Assembly: GCF_006538365.1 (NCBI RefSeq)
Contig: NZ_BJKN01000002.1
Location: 1,006,411-1,070,410 of the forward strand
Direction of reading: 5' to 3'
Source: Moorella sp. E308F
GTDB taxonomy: Bacteria; Bacillota; DSM-521; Neomoorellales; Neomoorellaceae
Length of the DNA: 64,000 bases
Part shown: positions 35,981-45,027 of the stretch, piece after piece
How positions within the stretch are numbered: the first letter of the stretch is position 1
How the letters are laid out: each line of letters begins with the position of its first letter
Made by a program: the position numbers and the translations under genes
Notes under the pieces: model-generated
What the model saw: the letters and a program-made list of their open reading frames with translations, nothing else
Database searches by the model: none
Told to the model about the DNA's origin: nothing

Positions 35981-35984
35981 AATA

Positions 35985-36563
35985 ATGATTGACATAATGT
36001 GTCAAGAATTGTTAGGTTTTTTGAACCAGGCCTGGACCTTGACTAAAGACGTAATCGATTGCATTAAAGAACGGCGGAGCATCCGCCGTTTCAAGCCCGA
36101 CCCCGTTCCCGAAGCTACCATTGGCCGCCTGCTGGAAGCAGCCTGCGCCGCGCCTTCGGCCGGTAACGTACAGCCCTGGTTTTTCTATTGCATCTATAAG
36201 GACGATCTAAAACAAGCCCTAGCCAGGGCAGCCCTGGGCCAGAAGTTCGTTGCCCAGGCGCCGGTCGTCATTGTAGTATGCGCCGACCCGGAAAGGGCCG
36301 CCACCGCTTATGGCGAACGGGGCCGCAATCTATATTGCCTGCAAGACACGGCTGCAGCTGTCACCAACCTCATGCTGGCCGCCACCGGCTACGGCCTGGG
36401 GACCTGCTGGGTAGGGGCTTTCAGTGAAGCTGAGGTAAGCCGCGTCCTTTCTTTACCACCCAACCTGCGGCCGGTAGCCATCATACCGGTGGGTTACCCC
36501 GACCAGACGCCGGCACCGCGGCCGCGCCGTTCCCTGGAAGAGGTGGTAAGGGTTATGCGTTAA
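35985..36563 (+). CDS. Nitroreductase family protein
   Basis: An FMN-dependent NADH dehydrogenase/nitroreductase-type protein: IKERRSIRRFKPDPVPE (FMN-binding Arg cluster), AACAAPSAGNVQPWFFY, and LMLAATGYGLGTCWVGAF, then IIPVGYPDQTP. The usual family start corresponds to about TTG 36039, which has no ribosome site. An ATG at 35985, with GGGGAGG ten bases upstream, adds 18 residues and I use it provisionally. That ribosome site may belong to the mobile element, so insertion may have replaced the native start region. The substrate is unknown. Confidence 0.85.
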   Translation: MIDIMCQELLGFLNQAWTLTKDVIDCIKERRSIRRFKPDPVPEATIGRLLEAACAAPSAGNVQPWFFYCIYKDDLKQALARAALGQKFVAQAPVVIVVCADPERAATAYGERGRNLYCLQDTAAAVTNLMLAATGYGLGTCWVGAFSEAEVSRVLSLPPNLRPVAIIPVGYPDQTPAPRPRRSLEEVVRVMR

Positions 36564-36601
36564 ATAAAAATATGACTGGCCCCGGATTTTTCCGGGGCCA
36601 G
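36558..36601 (-). terminator. Terminator of mrp, shared with the nitroreductase gene
   Basis: An 11-bp stem CTGGCCCCGGA/TCCGGGGCCAG (36576-36586, 36591-36601) has TCATATTTTTATTTA on the minus strand, fitting the end of mrp; on the plus strand only A residues follow. Confidence 0.7.
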
Positions 36602-36682
36602 AAAACCATAAGAAGTCCTCCAGGGGGTCGCTAAAGGCGGCCCTGGCTTTTAAAACCATTTACCTTGGCAGGAAAGTCAATC

Positions 36683-37516
36683 CTACCCGGCGATCTTCCT
36701 GATAAACTCCCTGGCCCGTTCCAGCAAGGGCCCGCGGTAATCTTCCACCCGGCCGTGGTCGCACAGGGCCGTCAGGTCCGGATCCAGGGGCAGGGTGCCC
36801 AGTAGAGTGATACCGGCTTCTGCTGCCGCTTCTCCGGCGCGGCTGGGACCAAAGAGATAAATCTCCTTACCGCAGTCCGGGCAGACGGCATAGCTCATAT
36901 TTTCCACCAGACCCAGGATCTTAACGTTCATCAGGGCCGCCATCTTTACAGCTTTGCGGACCACCATCTGGGCCAGTTCCTGGGGTGAGCTGACAATGAC
37001 CAGGCCGTCCAGGGGTAAAGACTGGAGCACTGTCAGGGGGGCATCCCCGGTTCCCGGCGGCAAGTCAACCAGGAGGTAATCCAGGTCGCCCCAGATGACA
37101 TCGGTCCAGAATTGCTTGACAGCCCCGCCGATCAGGGGGCCGCGCCAGATGACCGGGTCATCTTCATGGGGCAGCAAAAGGTTAAGGGACATGATCCGGG
37201 TACCTCCGTGACTTTGGGGCGGGATCATGCCGTGGCCGGTGCCTTCCGGCGGCCGGCGGACGCCGAACATCCTGGGGATGCTGGGGCCGGTAATGTCGGC
37301 ATCCAGGATGCCCACCTGGTAACCGGCCTGTTGCAAGGCCACCGCCAGCAAAGCCGTTACTGAAGACTTGCCGACGCCGCCCTTGCCGCTCATGATGCCG
37401 ATAACGTGTTTGATGTTGCTCAGCTCATGAGGCGGGATGCGGCTCGGCCCTTTGGCCTCACAGGTCGTAGAACTGCAGGTTGCCGGGTTGCAGGTTTCGC
37501 AAGCTCCTGTAGCCAA
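36683..37516 (-). CDS. mrp: Mrp/NBP35-family Fe-S carrier ATPase
   Basis: The 277 residues have a Cys-rich N-terminus (CETCNPATCSSTTCEAKG) for a cluster, the deviant Walker A IMSGKGGVGKSS, switch segments LDADITGPSIPRMFG and LLVDLPPGTGD, and CPDCGKEIYLFG with the bridging CxxC. Mrp proteins transfer [4Fe-4S] clusters. It is a single gene read divergently from rarA. Confidence 0.93.
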   Translation of the reverse strand: MATGACETCNPATCSSTTCEAKGPSRIPPHELSNIKHVIGIMSGKGGVGKSSVTALLAVALQQAGYQVGILDADITGPSIPRMFGVRRPPEGTGHGMIPPQSHGGTRIMSLNLLLPHEDDPVIWRGPLIGGAVKQFWTDVIWGDLDYLLVDLPPGTGDAPLTVLQSLPLDGLVIVSSPQELAQMVVRKAVKMAALMNVKILGLVENMSYAVCPDCGKEIYLFGPSRAGEAAAEAGITLLGTLPLDPDLTALCDHGRVEDYRGPLLERAREFIRKIAG

Positions 37517-37646
37517 TGTTTTTCACCTCGTAATAATTATACTCTTTTGCGGTCATATGTCAATTAAAAAATAACGGCTATTTTACATCCAGTTGCAAAA
37601 TGCTAAAATGGAGGTAAAAAGCCCATTCCCTATTGAGGTGTAATGA

Positions 37647-38984
37647 ATGGACCTTTTCGAGCAGGCCAGCGAGGAAAGCCGTGAGGCACGAGCGCCCCTG
37701 GCCGTAAGGATGCGGCCGCGTACTTTAGATGAATTTGTCGGCCAGGAAAAGATCGTCGGGCCCGGTACCCTGCTGCGCCGGGCCATTGAGAACGACAGCC
37801 TGACTTCCATTATCCTCTGGGGACCTCCGGGAAGCGGTAAAACAACCCTGGCCCGGATTATCGCCCGCATGACCAGGGCCCACTTTGAATCTTTAAATGC
37901 CGTTTTGGACGGCGTTAACGATATTCGCCGGGTCATAGCCGCCGCCCGGGAGCGGGAAAAATATTACCAGCAAAAGACGGTAATCTTTGTCGACGAGATT
38001 CACCGCTGGGCCAGGAACATTCAGGATGCCCTTCTCCCCTGCGTTGAGGAAGGGTTACTCACCCTTATCGGCGCCACCGTTGAGAATCCCATGTTTACCG
38101 TTAATGCCGCCATCCGTTCTCGTTCCAGAATCTTCCGCCTGGAGGCTTTGTCCGACCAAGCCATCCTAACCCTCCTCCGGCGGGCCTTACAAGATCCCGA
38201 GCGGGGCCTGGGTAAATTTAGCGTCGTAGTCGAGCCGGAGGCTCTGGAACACCTGGCCAGGGTAGCCAACGGCGATGCCCGGGTGGCTTTGAACGCCCTG
38301 GAGTTTGCCGTCCTCACCACCCCACCGGACGAAAAGGGCCGGCGCCTCCTTACCCTCAAGGTTGCTGAAGAAGCCATCCAGCAGCGGGCCGTCCTCTATG
38401 ACCGGGATGGTGACCAGCACTACGACTGCGTCTCGGCCTGGATTAAAAGTATGCGCGGTTCAGACCCCGACGCCGCCCTTTACTGGCTGGCCCGGATGAT
38501 TTACGCCGGGGAAGACCCGGCCTTCCTGGCCCGCCGGCTCCTCATCCATGCCGCCGAAGACGTGGGCCTGGCCGATCCCCAGGCCCTGGTGGTGGCCAGT
38601 GCCGCCGCTCAGGCTGTGGAACGGGTAGGCCTGCCGGAAGGCCGCATAATCCTAGCCGAAGCCACCATCTATATTGCCCTGGCCCCCAAGAGCAACTCGG
38701 TCATCAAGGCCATTGACGCTGCGCTGGCAGCAGTGGAAAAAGAAACGGCCGGGCCGGTACCCATCCACCTGCGGGATGCCAATTACCGGGGTGCAGCCGC
38801 CTTTGGCCATGGGAAGGGCTATAAGTACCCCCATGATTACCCCGGCGGCTGGGTGGAACAACAGTACCTGCCGGACAACCTCCTGGAGAAGGTTTTTTAC
38901 CACCCCAGCGACTACGGCCGGGAAGGGCAATTAAAAACAGCGTGGCAGCAGCGCAGGCGTAACAGGGATAATAGCAAGGGTTAA
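37647..38984 (+). CDS. rarA: Replication-associated recombination protein RarA (MgsA family AAA ATPase)
   Basis: RarA acts at stalled replication forks. The 445 residues have MRPRTLDEFVGQEKIVGPGTLL, Walker A GPPGSGKTTLA, Walker B IFVDEIHRW, sensor 1 LIGATVENPMF, and the MgsA C-terminal domain (YDCVSAWIKSMRGSDPDAALYWLARM, YKYPHDYPGGWV). One of the few plus-strand genes outside the IS. The loop residue after DEIHR is W rather than the usual F/L. Confidence 0.95.
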   Translation: MDLFEQASEESREARAPLAVRMRPRTLDEFVGQEKIVGPGTLLRRAIENDSLTSIILWGPPGSGKTTLARIIARMTRAHFESLNAVLDGVNDIRRVIAAAREREKYYQQKTVIFVDEIHRWARNIQDALLPCVEEGLLTLIGATVENPMFTVNAAIRSRSRIFRLEALSDQAILTLLRRALQDPERGLGKFSVVVEPEALEHLARVANGDARVALNALEFAVLTTPPDEKGRRLLTLKVAEEAIQQRAVLYDRDGDQHYDCVSAWIKSMRGSDPDAALYWLARMIYAGEDPAFLARRLLIHAAEDVGLADPQALVVASAAAQAVERVGLPEGRIILAEATIYIALAPKSNSVIKAIDAALAAVEKETAGPVPIHLRDANYRGAAAFGHGKGYKYPHDYPGGWVEQQYLPDNLLEKVFYHPSDYGREGQLKTAWQQRRRNRDNSKG

Positions 38985-39012
38985 ATTGTGAATAACCATG
39001 CCTAATAACATC

Positions 39013-39055
39013 ATAGCCCACCGGGTGCGACGTGATTCTTTACCCGGTGGGCTAT
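39013..39055. terminator. Long hairpin between rarA and trxA
   Basis: A 14-bp stem ATAGCCCACCGGGT/ACCCGGTGGGCTAT. It lies between convergent genes and has no clear T-run on either side, so it probably acts as a bidirectional terminator. Confidence 0.6.
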
Positions 39056-39064
39056 CCCCGTGGT

Positions 39065-39400
39065 TTATAAATGCTTCTCCAACACCTGGACCAGTTTGTC
39101 TTTAGCCTGGTACCCTACGAGCCGGGAGACAACTTCGCCGTTTTTAAATAGCAAGAGGGTAGGAATACTCATAATGCCATATTCCGCTGCCAGTCCTTGA
39201 TACTCATCTACATTCAGCTTGGCCACCTTGATTCGACCCTTGTATTCCTCCGCCAGTTCATCCACAAGGGGAGCAATCATCCGGCAGGGACCACACCACA
39301 CAGCCCAGAAGTCTACCAAAACCGGGAGCTGCGCGGCGAGCACTTCTTCTTTAAAATTGGCATCCGTGAGGGTAACGATATTTGGCGCTGCCAAACCCAT
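39065..39400 (-). CDS. trxA: Thioredoxin
   Basis: A 111-residue thioredoxin with the active site WCGPC (Cys36, Cys39), cis-Pro in [12 protein letters not shown] and the end [16 protein letters not shown]. It is 21 bases after the CsoR-like gene. Confidence 0.96.
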   Translation of the reverse strand: MGLAAPNIVTLTDANFKEEVLAAQLPVLVDFWAVWCGPCRMIAPLVDELAEEYKGRIKVAKLNVDEYQGLAAEYGIMSIPTLLLFKNGEVVSRLVGYQAKDKLVQVLEKHL

Positions 39401-39421
39401 TCTCTCCCTTCGCTTTTCCCA

Positions 39422-39715
39422 TTAACTAATAAAACGGTTTAAAACATCGATTAATTCATTAATTATTTCTCCATCTTCTTGATTGACAATGGCCGTCCGG
39501 ACGCAACCCCGGACATGGGCTTCAAAAATCATGGTCCCGACCTTTTTCAAGGCTGCCCGCGCAGCGGCAATCTGAATGAGAATATCAACACAGTACTTGT
39601 CCTCTTCAATCATGCGGTGGATACCTTTAACCTGGCCCTCGATCTTTCGCAGGCGGAGCAGTAAATCATCCCGCTGGGGGGCATAGGAACTCTCTTCGCC
39701 CGGCCTCCTGCTCAT
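39422..39715 (-). CDS. csoR: CsoR-family metal-sensing repressor
   Basis: A 97-residue all-helical repressor of the CsoR/RcnR/FrmR family (LLLRLRKIEGQVKGIHRMIEEDKYC). The Cys42-His67-Cys71 set (the last two as HVRGC) is the Cu(I)-binding trio of CsoR, so copper sensing is most likely; the persulfide sensor CstR lacks this His. No copper pump is adjacent; the downstream gene is trxA, which it may control. Confidence 0.88.
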   Translation of the reverse strand: MSRRPGEESSYAPQRDDLLLRLRKIEGQVKGIHRMIEEDKYCVDILIQIAAARAALKKVGTMIFEAHVRGCVRTAIVNQEDGEIINELIDVLNRFIS

Positions 39716-39780
39716 TTCACTGAACCTCCTTCCCCGGGGATACCCTTATCCAGTATACAGCATAATTGCAGCCACGGCAA

Positions 39781-40503
39781 CTAACAATTGGTTTGGGAAA
39801 GGAGGTATCGTACCACCAGGCTGGCCAGTATCATGCCGGCCACGGCCGGGACAAAAACCATACTGCCGGGAGGATGTCGCTCACCTGCCGCCAGTTCCGG
39901 GTTGGGCCGGGCCGGCAGCGGCGGCTCTTCCGAATAGACCACCGTCAGGCCCGTGGTGATACCCAGAGATTTTAGACCCCGCCGCACGGCCCGGGCCAGG
40001 GGGCACCCCCGGGTGGCACTGATGTCGGCCACCTTTAAACTGGTGGGGTCCAGGCGATTGCCGGCTCCCATACTGCTGACCACAGGTACCCCCGCCTGCA
40101 GGGCCGTAGCCAGGAGGTCAATTTTGGCTCCCACGCTGTCAATGGCATCAACTATGTAATCCAGGTCGGGCCGGACAAATTTAGAACCCGTTGCCGGGCT
40201 GTACGCTTCGTGCCGGGCAACAATTACTGCCTCCGGGTTAACCTCCCGGCAGCGCCGGGCCAGGACTTCAACCTTGGGCTGTCCTAAAGTTGAATGGAGG
40301 GCCGGCACCTGGCGGTTGATATTGCTGGGTCGTACTACATCCGGATCCACCAGTTCCAGGTAGCCTATACCTGCCCGTACCAGGCCCTCCACAGCAAAGG
40401 AACCGACTCCGCCGGTACCAATTACTGCTACTCGGGATGCCGCCAGGCGGGCCCGCCCTTCAGGCCCAATGAGCATTTCCGTTCGGGACCAGAAACTCTC
40501 CAC
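39781..40503 (-). CDS. tcdA: tRNA threonylcarbamoyladenosine dehydratase (TcdA/YrvM, ThiF family)
   Basis: An E1-like enzyme that cyclises t6A37 in tRNA. It has SRTEMLIGPEGRARL, the nucleotide loop VAVIGTGGVGSFAVEGL, DVVRPSNINRQ and DYIVDAIDSVGAKIDL. I place the start at GTG 40501-40503 (VESFWSRTEML), matching family length; a longer frame runs into the 6S RNA 3' end. The place next to 6S RNA and aspS is the same as for yrvM in Bacillus. Confidence 0.9.
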   Translation of the reverse strand: MESFWSRTEMLIGPEGRARLAASRVAVIGTGGVGSFAVEGLVRAGIGYLELVDPDVVRPSNINRQVPALHSTLGQPKVEVLARRCREVNPEAVIVARHEAYSPATGSKFVRPDLDYIVDAIDSVGAKIDLLATALQAGVPVVSSMGAGNRLDPTSLKVADISATRGCPLARAVRRGLKSLGITTGLTVVYSEEPPLPARPNPELAAGERHPPGSMVFVPAVAGMILASLVVRYLLSQTNC

Positions 40504-40519
40504 CTTGCCCACCCAAAAA

Positions 40520-40727
40520 ATAAAACCCCACAAATGCCGTGCTCACCGTGTGTTTAATGAACCCGCTCTCAGCAGGTGGGTGCCTCCCTGGACGCTTTTT
40601 GCTTCCCCTCCAAGGGGGCCTGCAAGCCACGCCCAGAGGTGGGGCTCCCTTTGTATAGGTGTTGGCTCAAAACTCCACGGTGCGACACGAACATCGCAGG
40701 GTAAAATTTTTTATTCCTCCTGTTGCA
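40520..40727 (-). ncRNA. ssrS: 6S RNA (SsrS/BsrA-type)
   Basis: The minus strand of this gap carries 6S hallmarks: near the 5' end CTGCGATGTTCG, then GAGCCAACACC before a central open region, and complementary arms near the ends (GCACCGTG with CACGGTG). It ends in GGGGTTTTATTTTTT. It lies between aspS and tcdA, exactly as bsrA does in Bacillus subtilis. 6S RNA binds housekeeping RNA polymerase and tunes transcription in stationary phase. The ends are approximate. Confidence 0.9.
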
Positions 40728-40733
40728 AGCATA

Positions 40734-40762
40734 ATCTTAACATAAACTTAAAGGGTTTGCAA
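40734..40762 (-). promoter_or_regulatory. 6S RNA promoter
   Basis: TTGCAA (40757-40762) and TAAGAT (40734-40739) on the minus strand, 17 bases apart, directly after the aspS stop. It places the 6S start near 40727. Confidence 0.7.
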
Positions 40763-40765
40763 GTG

Positions 40766-42577
40766 CTATGCTTTACCAGCTCTGCTTTGTTTCCCTTCCG
40801 GACGGGCGGTAGTTTTGAGATGCAGCTCCAGGAGCTGTTCCGGCGCGACTGTCGAAGGTGCCGCCGTCATCAGGCAGGTACCGCTCTGGGTCTTGGGGAA
40901 GGCGATGCAGTCCCGGATAGTATCCCGCCGGGCCATGAGCATGATCATCCGGTCCAGGCCAAAGGCAATGCCGCCATGGGGCGGAGTGCCGTATTCAAAG
41001 GCCTCCAGCAGGAAACCAAATTTCTCCCGGGCCTCTTCCGGGGAAAAGCCCAGGAGGCTGAACATTTTTTCCTGGATATCGCGGCGGTGAATACGGATGC
41101 TGCCCCCGCCCAGCTCGACGCCGTTTAAAACCAGGTCGTAGGCCAGGGCGCGCACCTTCAGGGGCTCGGTATCCAGCAAGGGCCAATCCTCCTCCATGGG
41201 CATGGTAAATGGGTGGTGGACGGCCACATAACGCTTTTCTTCCGGGCTGTATTCCAGTAAGGGGAAATCCGTTACCCAGGTAAAAGCCAGTTGCTCCGGA
41301 TCATAGAGGTGTAACCGCCGGCCCAGCTCCAGGCGTAAAGCTCCCAGGACGCTGGCCGCAACCATCTCGTTATCGGCAACAAACAGGAGCAGATCCCCTT
41401 CCCGGCCGCCCATCCTGGCCACCAGTTCCTGGAGCTCCTCGCCGGTAAAGAACTTGGCAATGGGAGAGCGGACACCTCCGGCCGTAACGGCCATCCAGGC
41501 CAGGCCTTTGGCCCCATAGGCGGCTGCAGCTTGCGTCAATTCATCCAGTTCCCGGCGGGAGAAACTGGCGCCGCCAGGGACGCACAGACCCCGTACGACT
41601 CCGCCCCGGGCTACTGCGTCGGCAAAAACCTTAAAGCCGCAATCTCTAACCAGGTCAGACACATCGGTAATCTCCAGGCCGAAGCGAAGATCAGGTTTGT
41701 CAGTACCAAAGCGGGCCATGGCTTCTTGATAGGTCAGCCGGGGCAAGGGAAGGGTAAGTTCTACCCCCAGGGTTTCCCGGAAAACATGGGCCATTAATTC
41801 TTCCACCAGGTTTAAAACATCTTCCCGCTGGACAAATGACATCTCCATATCCAGCTGGGTAAACTCCGGCTGGCGGTCGGCCCTTAAGTCTTCATCCCGG
41901 AAACAGCGGACAATCTGGAAATAACGTTCTATACCGGCCACCATGAGAATTTGTTTAAAGAGTTGGGGTGACTGGGGCAGGGCAAAGAATTCCCCCGGCC
42001 GCAGGCGGCTGGGTACCAGGAAATCCCGCGCCCCTTCCGGGGTGCTGCGGGTGAGCATAGGTGTTTCAATTTCCCAGAAACCCCGGCTGTCCAGGAAATC
42101 GCGGATAGCCCTGGTCGTCCGGTAACGCAGGTGCATAATGTCCTGCATTTCCGGGCGGCGCAGGTCCAGGTAGCGGTAACGCAGGCGCAAGGCTTCGTCG
42201 ACAGCAATGTTGTCCTCAATGTAAAAGGGCGGTGTTTTGGCCCGGTTGAGGATGCGCAGTTCCCGCGCCTCGACTTCAATGGTGCCGGTGGCGAGCCTGG
42301 GATTGGCCGTCCCTTCCGGTCGCGGCCGTACATTACCCGTCACCGCCACCACATATTCATTGCGTACCTCTTCGGCTTTCTTAAAGGCCGGTCCTGCCTC
42401 CGGGTCGCAGACAACCTGTACCAGGCCGGAACGGTCGCGCAAGTCGATAAAGATGAGGCCGCCGTGGTCGCGGCGGCGGTGCACCCAGCCCATAAGGGTT
42501 ACTTCTTTACCTGTATCTGTTGCTCTGAGCTCACCGCAACCATGAGTGCGGTGCAGCCCGGCTATAGACTCAAGCAC
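40766..42577 (-). CDS. aspS: Aspartyl-tRNA synthetase
   Basis: The 603 residues are the bacterial type: OB-fold anticodon domain ([23 protein letters not shown]), class II core ([23 protein letters not shown]), a GAD insertion domain, and motif 3 [15 protein letters not shown]. The bacterial end [16 protein letters not shown] is present. The start overlaps the hisS stop by one base. Confidence 0.98.
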   Translation of the reverse strand: MLESIAGLHRTHGCGELRATDTGKEVTLMGWVHRRRDHGGLIFIDLRDRSGLVQVVCDPEAGPAFKKAEEVRNEYVVAVTGNVRPRPEGTANPRLATGTIEVEARELRILNRAKTPPFYIEDNIAVDEALRLRYRYLDLRRPEMQDIMHLRYRTTRAIRDFLDSRGFWEIETPMLTRSTPEGARDFLVPSRLRPGEFFALPQSPQLFKQILMVAGIERYFQIVRCFRDEDLRADRQPEFTQLDMEMSFVQREDVLNLVEELMAHVFRETLGVELTLPLPRLTYQEAMARFGTDKPDLRFGLEITDVSDLVRDCGFKVFADAVARGGVVRGLCVPGGASFSRRELDELTQAAAAYGAKGLAWMAVTAGGVRSPIAKFFTGEELQELVARMGGREGDLLLFVADNEMVAASVLGALRLELGRRLHLYDPEQLAFTWVTDFPLLEYSPEEKRYVAVHHPFTMPMEEDWPLLDTEPLKVRALAYDLVLNGVELGGGSIRIHRRDIQEKMFSLLGFSPEEAREKFGFLLEAFEYGTPPHGGIAFGLDRMIMLMARRDTIRDCIAFPKTQSGTCLMTAAPSTVAPEQLLELHLKTTARPEGKQSRAGKA

Positions 42578-43848
42578 TAAAATCCACGCTCCTTTTCCTG
42601 CCGGCAGTAAGCAACTGCTGCGTCTAAAGGTATTTCTTCCTGGACACCACTATCCAGGCGGCGGACCAGGACCTGCCCCCGGGAGAGTTCCTCCTCCCCG
42701 AGGATTACTACCAGTTTAGCCGGGTAGCGATTGGCATACTTCATCTGGGCCTTGAGGCTGCGGCCCAGGTAGTCTTTATCGGCCTTCAACCCAGCCGCCC
42801 TTAAACTGGCCAGCAGGCGGACAGCCATCCTCTCTACCCCGGCACCAGCCGTCACTACCAGAACATCTATCCCTTCATCGGGCGTCAATTCCCCGTCCTG
42901 GGCTTTCAGGGCGAGTAAGACCCGTTCCAGGCCCAGGCCAAAGCCAATGCCCGGCATCGGTTTACCACCCAGGGCCTCCACCAGGCCATCATAGCGACCG
43001 CCGCCGCCAATGGAACTCTGGGCCCCGATACCTTTGACCATTATTTCAAAGGCTGTATTGGTGTAGTAATCCAGGCCGCGCACCAGGTGCTCGTCCAGGA
43101 TAAAGTCAATCCCCAGTTCTTGCAGGTACTCCTGAACGCGCTCGAAATGCTCACCGCAGTCCGGACACAGGGAGGCGGCAATCGTCGGCGCCCCGACAAT
43201 TATTTCCTGGCAGACCGGGCTCTTGCAGTCAAAGATGCGCAAAGGATTACGCTCAAAACGTCCTTGGCACGTGGGGCATAGATCGGCAAGGTGCGGCCGC
43301 AGGTAATCCTGCAGTTTCTCCCGGTGCCGGGGCCGGCAGGCCGGGCAGCCGACGCTGTTTAAATGCAGTTCCAGGTCCTTCAACGCCAGGTGGTTATAAA
43401 AATCCATGGCCAGGGCGATAACCTCGGCGTCCAGGGCCGGGTCACGGGAACCAAAGGCTTCCACCCCAAACTGGTGGAACTGGCGCAGCCGGCCGGCCTG
43501 GGGGCGGCCGTAACGGAACATGGGACCAAGGTAAAAGAGCTTTACCGGCAATCCCCCGGCCTCCAGGTGGTGTTCCAGGAAGGCCCGCACCACCGGCGCC
43601 GTGCCTTCCGGCCGCAAGGTCAAGCTGCGCCCGCCACGATCGGTGAAGGTATACATTTCCTTCTCCACAATATCGGTGGTATCCCCCACACCGCGGTTAA
43701 AAAGCTCGGTATGTTCAAAAACGGGCGTACGGATTTCCCGGTAGCCGTACAGCCGGCTCACCTGCCTGGCAGTGGCTTCCATTAAATACCAGCGGCCCAC
43801 CTCTTCCGGCAGGATGTCTTCCGTACCCCGTGGTCTACTGGTCAGCAT
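42577..43848 (-). CDS. hisS: Histidyl-tRNA synthetase
   Basis: The 423 residues have the class II motifs ([46 protein letters not shown]), the histidine motifs [15 protein letters not shown] and [15 protein letters not shown], and the anticodon-binding end. It carries the CxxC pairs CPACRPRH and CPTC/CPDC seen in some thermophile enzymes. It lies 12 bases after the MBL gene and overlaps aspS. Confidence 0.97.
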   Translation of the reverse strand: MLTSRPRGTEDILPEEVGRWYLMEATARQVSRLYGYREIRTPVFEHTELFNRGVGDTTDIVEKEMYTFTDRGGRSLTLRPEGTAPVVRAFLEHHLEAGGLPVKLFYLGPMFRYGRPQAGRLRQFHQFGVEAFGSRDPALDAEVIALAMDFYNHLALKDLELHLNSVGCPACRPRHREKLQDYLRPHLADLCPTCQGRFERNPLRIFDCKSPVCQEIIVGAPTIAASLCPDCGEHFERVQEYLQELGIDFILDEHLVRGLDYYTNTAFEIMVKGIGAQSSIGGGGRYDGLVEALGGKPMPGIGFGLGLERVLLALKAQDGELTPDEGIDVLVVTAGAGVERMAVRLLASLRAAGLKADKDYLGRSLKAQMKYANRYPAKLVVILGEEELSRGQVLVRRLDSGVQEEIPLDAAVAYCRQEKERGF

Positions 43849-43860
43849 CTCAGGCCTCCA

Positions 43861-44484
43861 TTAACTAAAAAAGGGATTCTCGGCCCGCTCGGCACCAATG
43901 GTAGAGGCCGGGCCGTGGCCGGGATAAATTTTTAGATTATCCTCCAGGACAAAAAGTTTTTCTTTGATGGAATTAAGGAGCTGGTTAAAGGAACCGCCGG
44001 GAAAATCAGTACGGCCAATGGAACCGGCGAAAAGGGTATCGCCCGTAAATATTAATCCCTCGCCTTTCAGGCAAATACCGCCCGGGGTATGCCCGGGGGT
44101 ATGGATCACCGTCAGGGTAATGGTCCGGCCGATGGTGATAGTATCCCCCTCTTGTAAAAGGCGATCGGCGGCGGGGCTCCTTTCCCTGGCACCCATGAGC
44201 ACGGAAAGATTGCGCCCGGGATCGGTAAGACAGGGAGCATCATTGTTATGGATCAGGATGGCGGCACCAGTGGCGTTTTTTATGGTCCCGTTGGCCCCAA
44301 TATGGTCAATATGACCATGGGTATTGATGATATAGCGGATTTTTAATCCCGCTTCCCTGGCTACCGCGAGAATTCGCTCGCCTTCTGCGCCCGGGTCAAT
44401 GATAGCCCCCTCTTTCGTTTCCTGGCAACCCACAAGGTAGCAGTTGGTGCCAATTGGTCCTACCACAAGGTTTTTTAAATACAT
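43861..44484 (-). CDS. MBL-fold metallohydrolase (glyoxalase II-like)
   Basis: A 207-residue metallo-beta-lactamase-fold hydrolase: NTHGHIDHIGAN (HxHxDH), HTPGHTPGGICL, and YPGHGPASTIGAE. The YqgX/glyoxalase II-like group hydrolyses thioesters or related substrates. It often lies between rel/dtd and hisS in Clostridia, as here. Confidence 0.9.
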   Translation of the reverse strand: MYLKNLVVGPIGTNCYLVGCQETKEGAIIDPGAEGERILAVAREAGLKIRYIINTHGHIDHIGANGTIKNATGAAILIHNNDAPCLTDPGRNLSVLMGARERSPAADRLLQEGDTITIGRTITLTVIHTPGHTPGGICLKGEGLIFTGDTLFAGSIGRTDFPGGSFNQLLNSIKEKLFVLEDNLKIYPGHGPASTIGAERAENPFFS

Positions 44485-44518
44485 AAAGCAACCCCATCCC
44501 CAAAAAATAACTCCAAAC

Positions 44519-44977
44519 TTAAAACAACTTCTTACTATCCAGCAGCATGGTCACCGGGCCGTCGTTTTCCAGGGCCACCAGCATCTCGGCCTGGAAGTGG
44601 CCGGTGGCCACCTTGATGCCATAATCTTCAAGGGCGACAACAAATTGCCGGTACAGCTCCCTGGCTAATTCCGGCGGCGCCGCGGCGGTAAAACTTGGCC
44701 GCCGTCCTTTGCGGCAGTCGCCATAAAGGGTAAACTGGGAAACAGCCAGTACCTCACCGCCGACATCCCGGACCGATAAGTTCATTTTACCTTGGTTATC
44801 AGCGAAAATCCGCAAATTGGCCACCTTGTCGGCCAGGTAGGCAACGTCATGGTCATCATCACCCTGGCCTACGCCGATGAAAACCAGGAGCCCTGGGCCA
44901 ATAGCGCCCACTTCCTGCCCTTCTACCGTCACCCGCGCCCTTTTGACCCGCTGCACTACCGCCCTAATAATTGTCAC
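44519..44977 (-). CDS. dtd: D-aminoacyl-tRNA deacylase
   Basis: Dtd removes D-amino acids from tRNA. The 152 residues have [16 protein letters not shown], the catalytic [17 protein letters not shown] and the GxP-type [11 protein letters not shown] near the end. Located after rel, its common neighbour. Confidence 0.96.
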   Translation of the reverse strand: MTIIRAVVQRVKRARVTVEGQEVGAIGPGLLVFIGVGQGDDDHDVAYLADKVANLRIFADNQGKMNLSVRDVGGEVLAVSQFTLYGDCRKGRRPSFTAAAPPELARELYRQFVVALEDYGIKVATGHFQAEMLVALENDGPVTMLLDSKKLF

Positions 44978-45027
44978 CTGCCTTCCAGTTTAACACAAAA
45001 AGAGATGAAAACAAAGCCGTTATCCAT

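Larger units (their letters stand above)
33327..35987 (+). mobile_element. IS607-family insertion element (boundaries approximate)
   Basis: A MerR/serine-recombinase gene followed by an overlapping tnpB-related gene is the IS607 layout. The only shared word at the edges is ATTGACA at 33327-33333 and again at 35988-35994, which I used as provisional limits; IS607 elements lack long inverted repeats and clear target duplications. Both genes lie on the plus strand in an otherwise minus-strand stretch. Confidence 0.75.

Noticed and set aside
35781-35984. N-terminal extension of the nitroreductase frame back to 35781
   Set aside because: The extension reads through the structured RNA-like region, is Arg/Pro-rich without a ribosome site, and has no relation to the family.
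33327-35994. ATTGACA direct repeat as a target-site duplication of the IS
   Set aside because: IS607 transposition is not known to make such duplications and a seven-base match at AT-rich sites can be chance; used only as a provisional limit.
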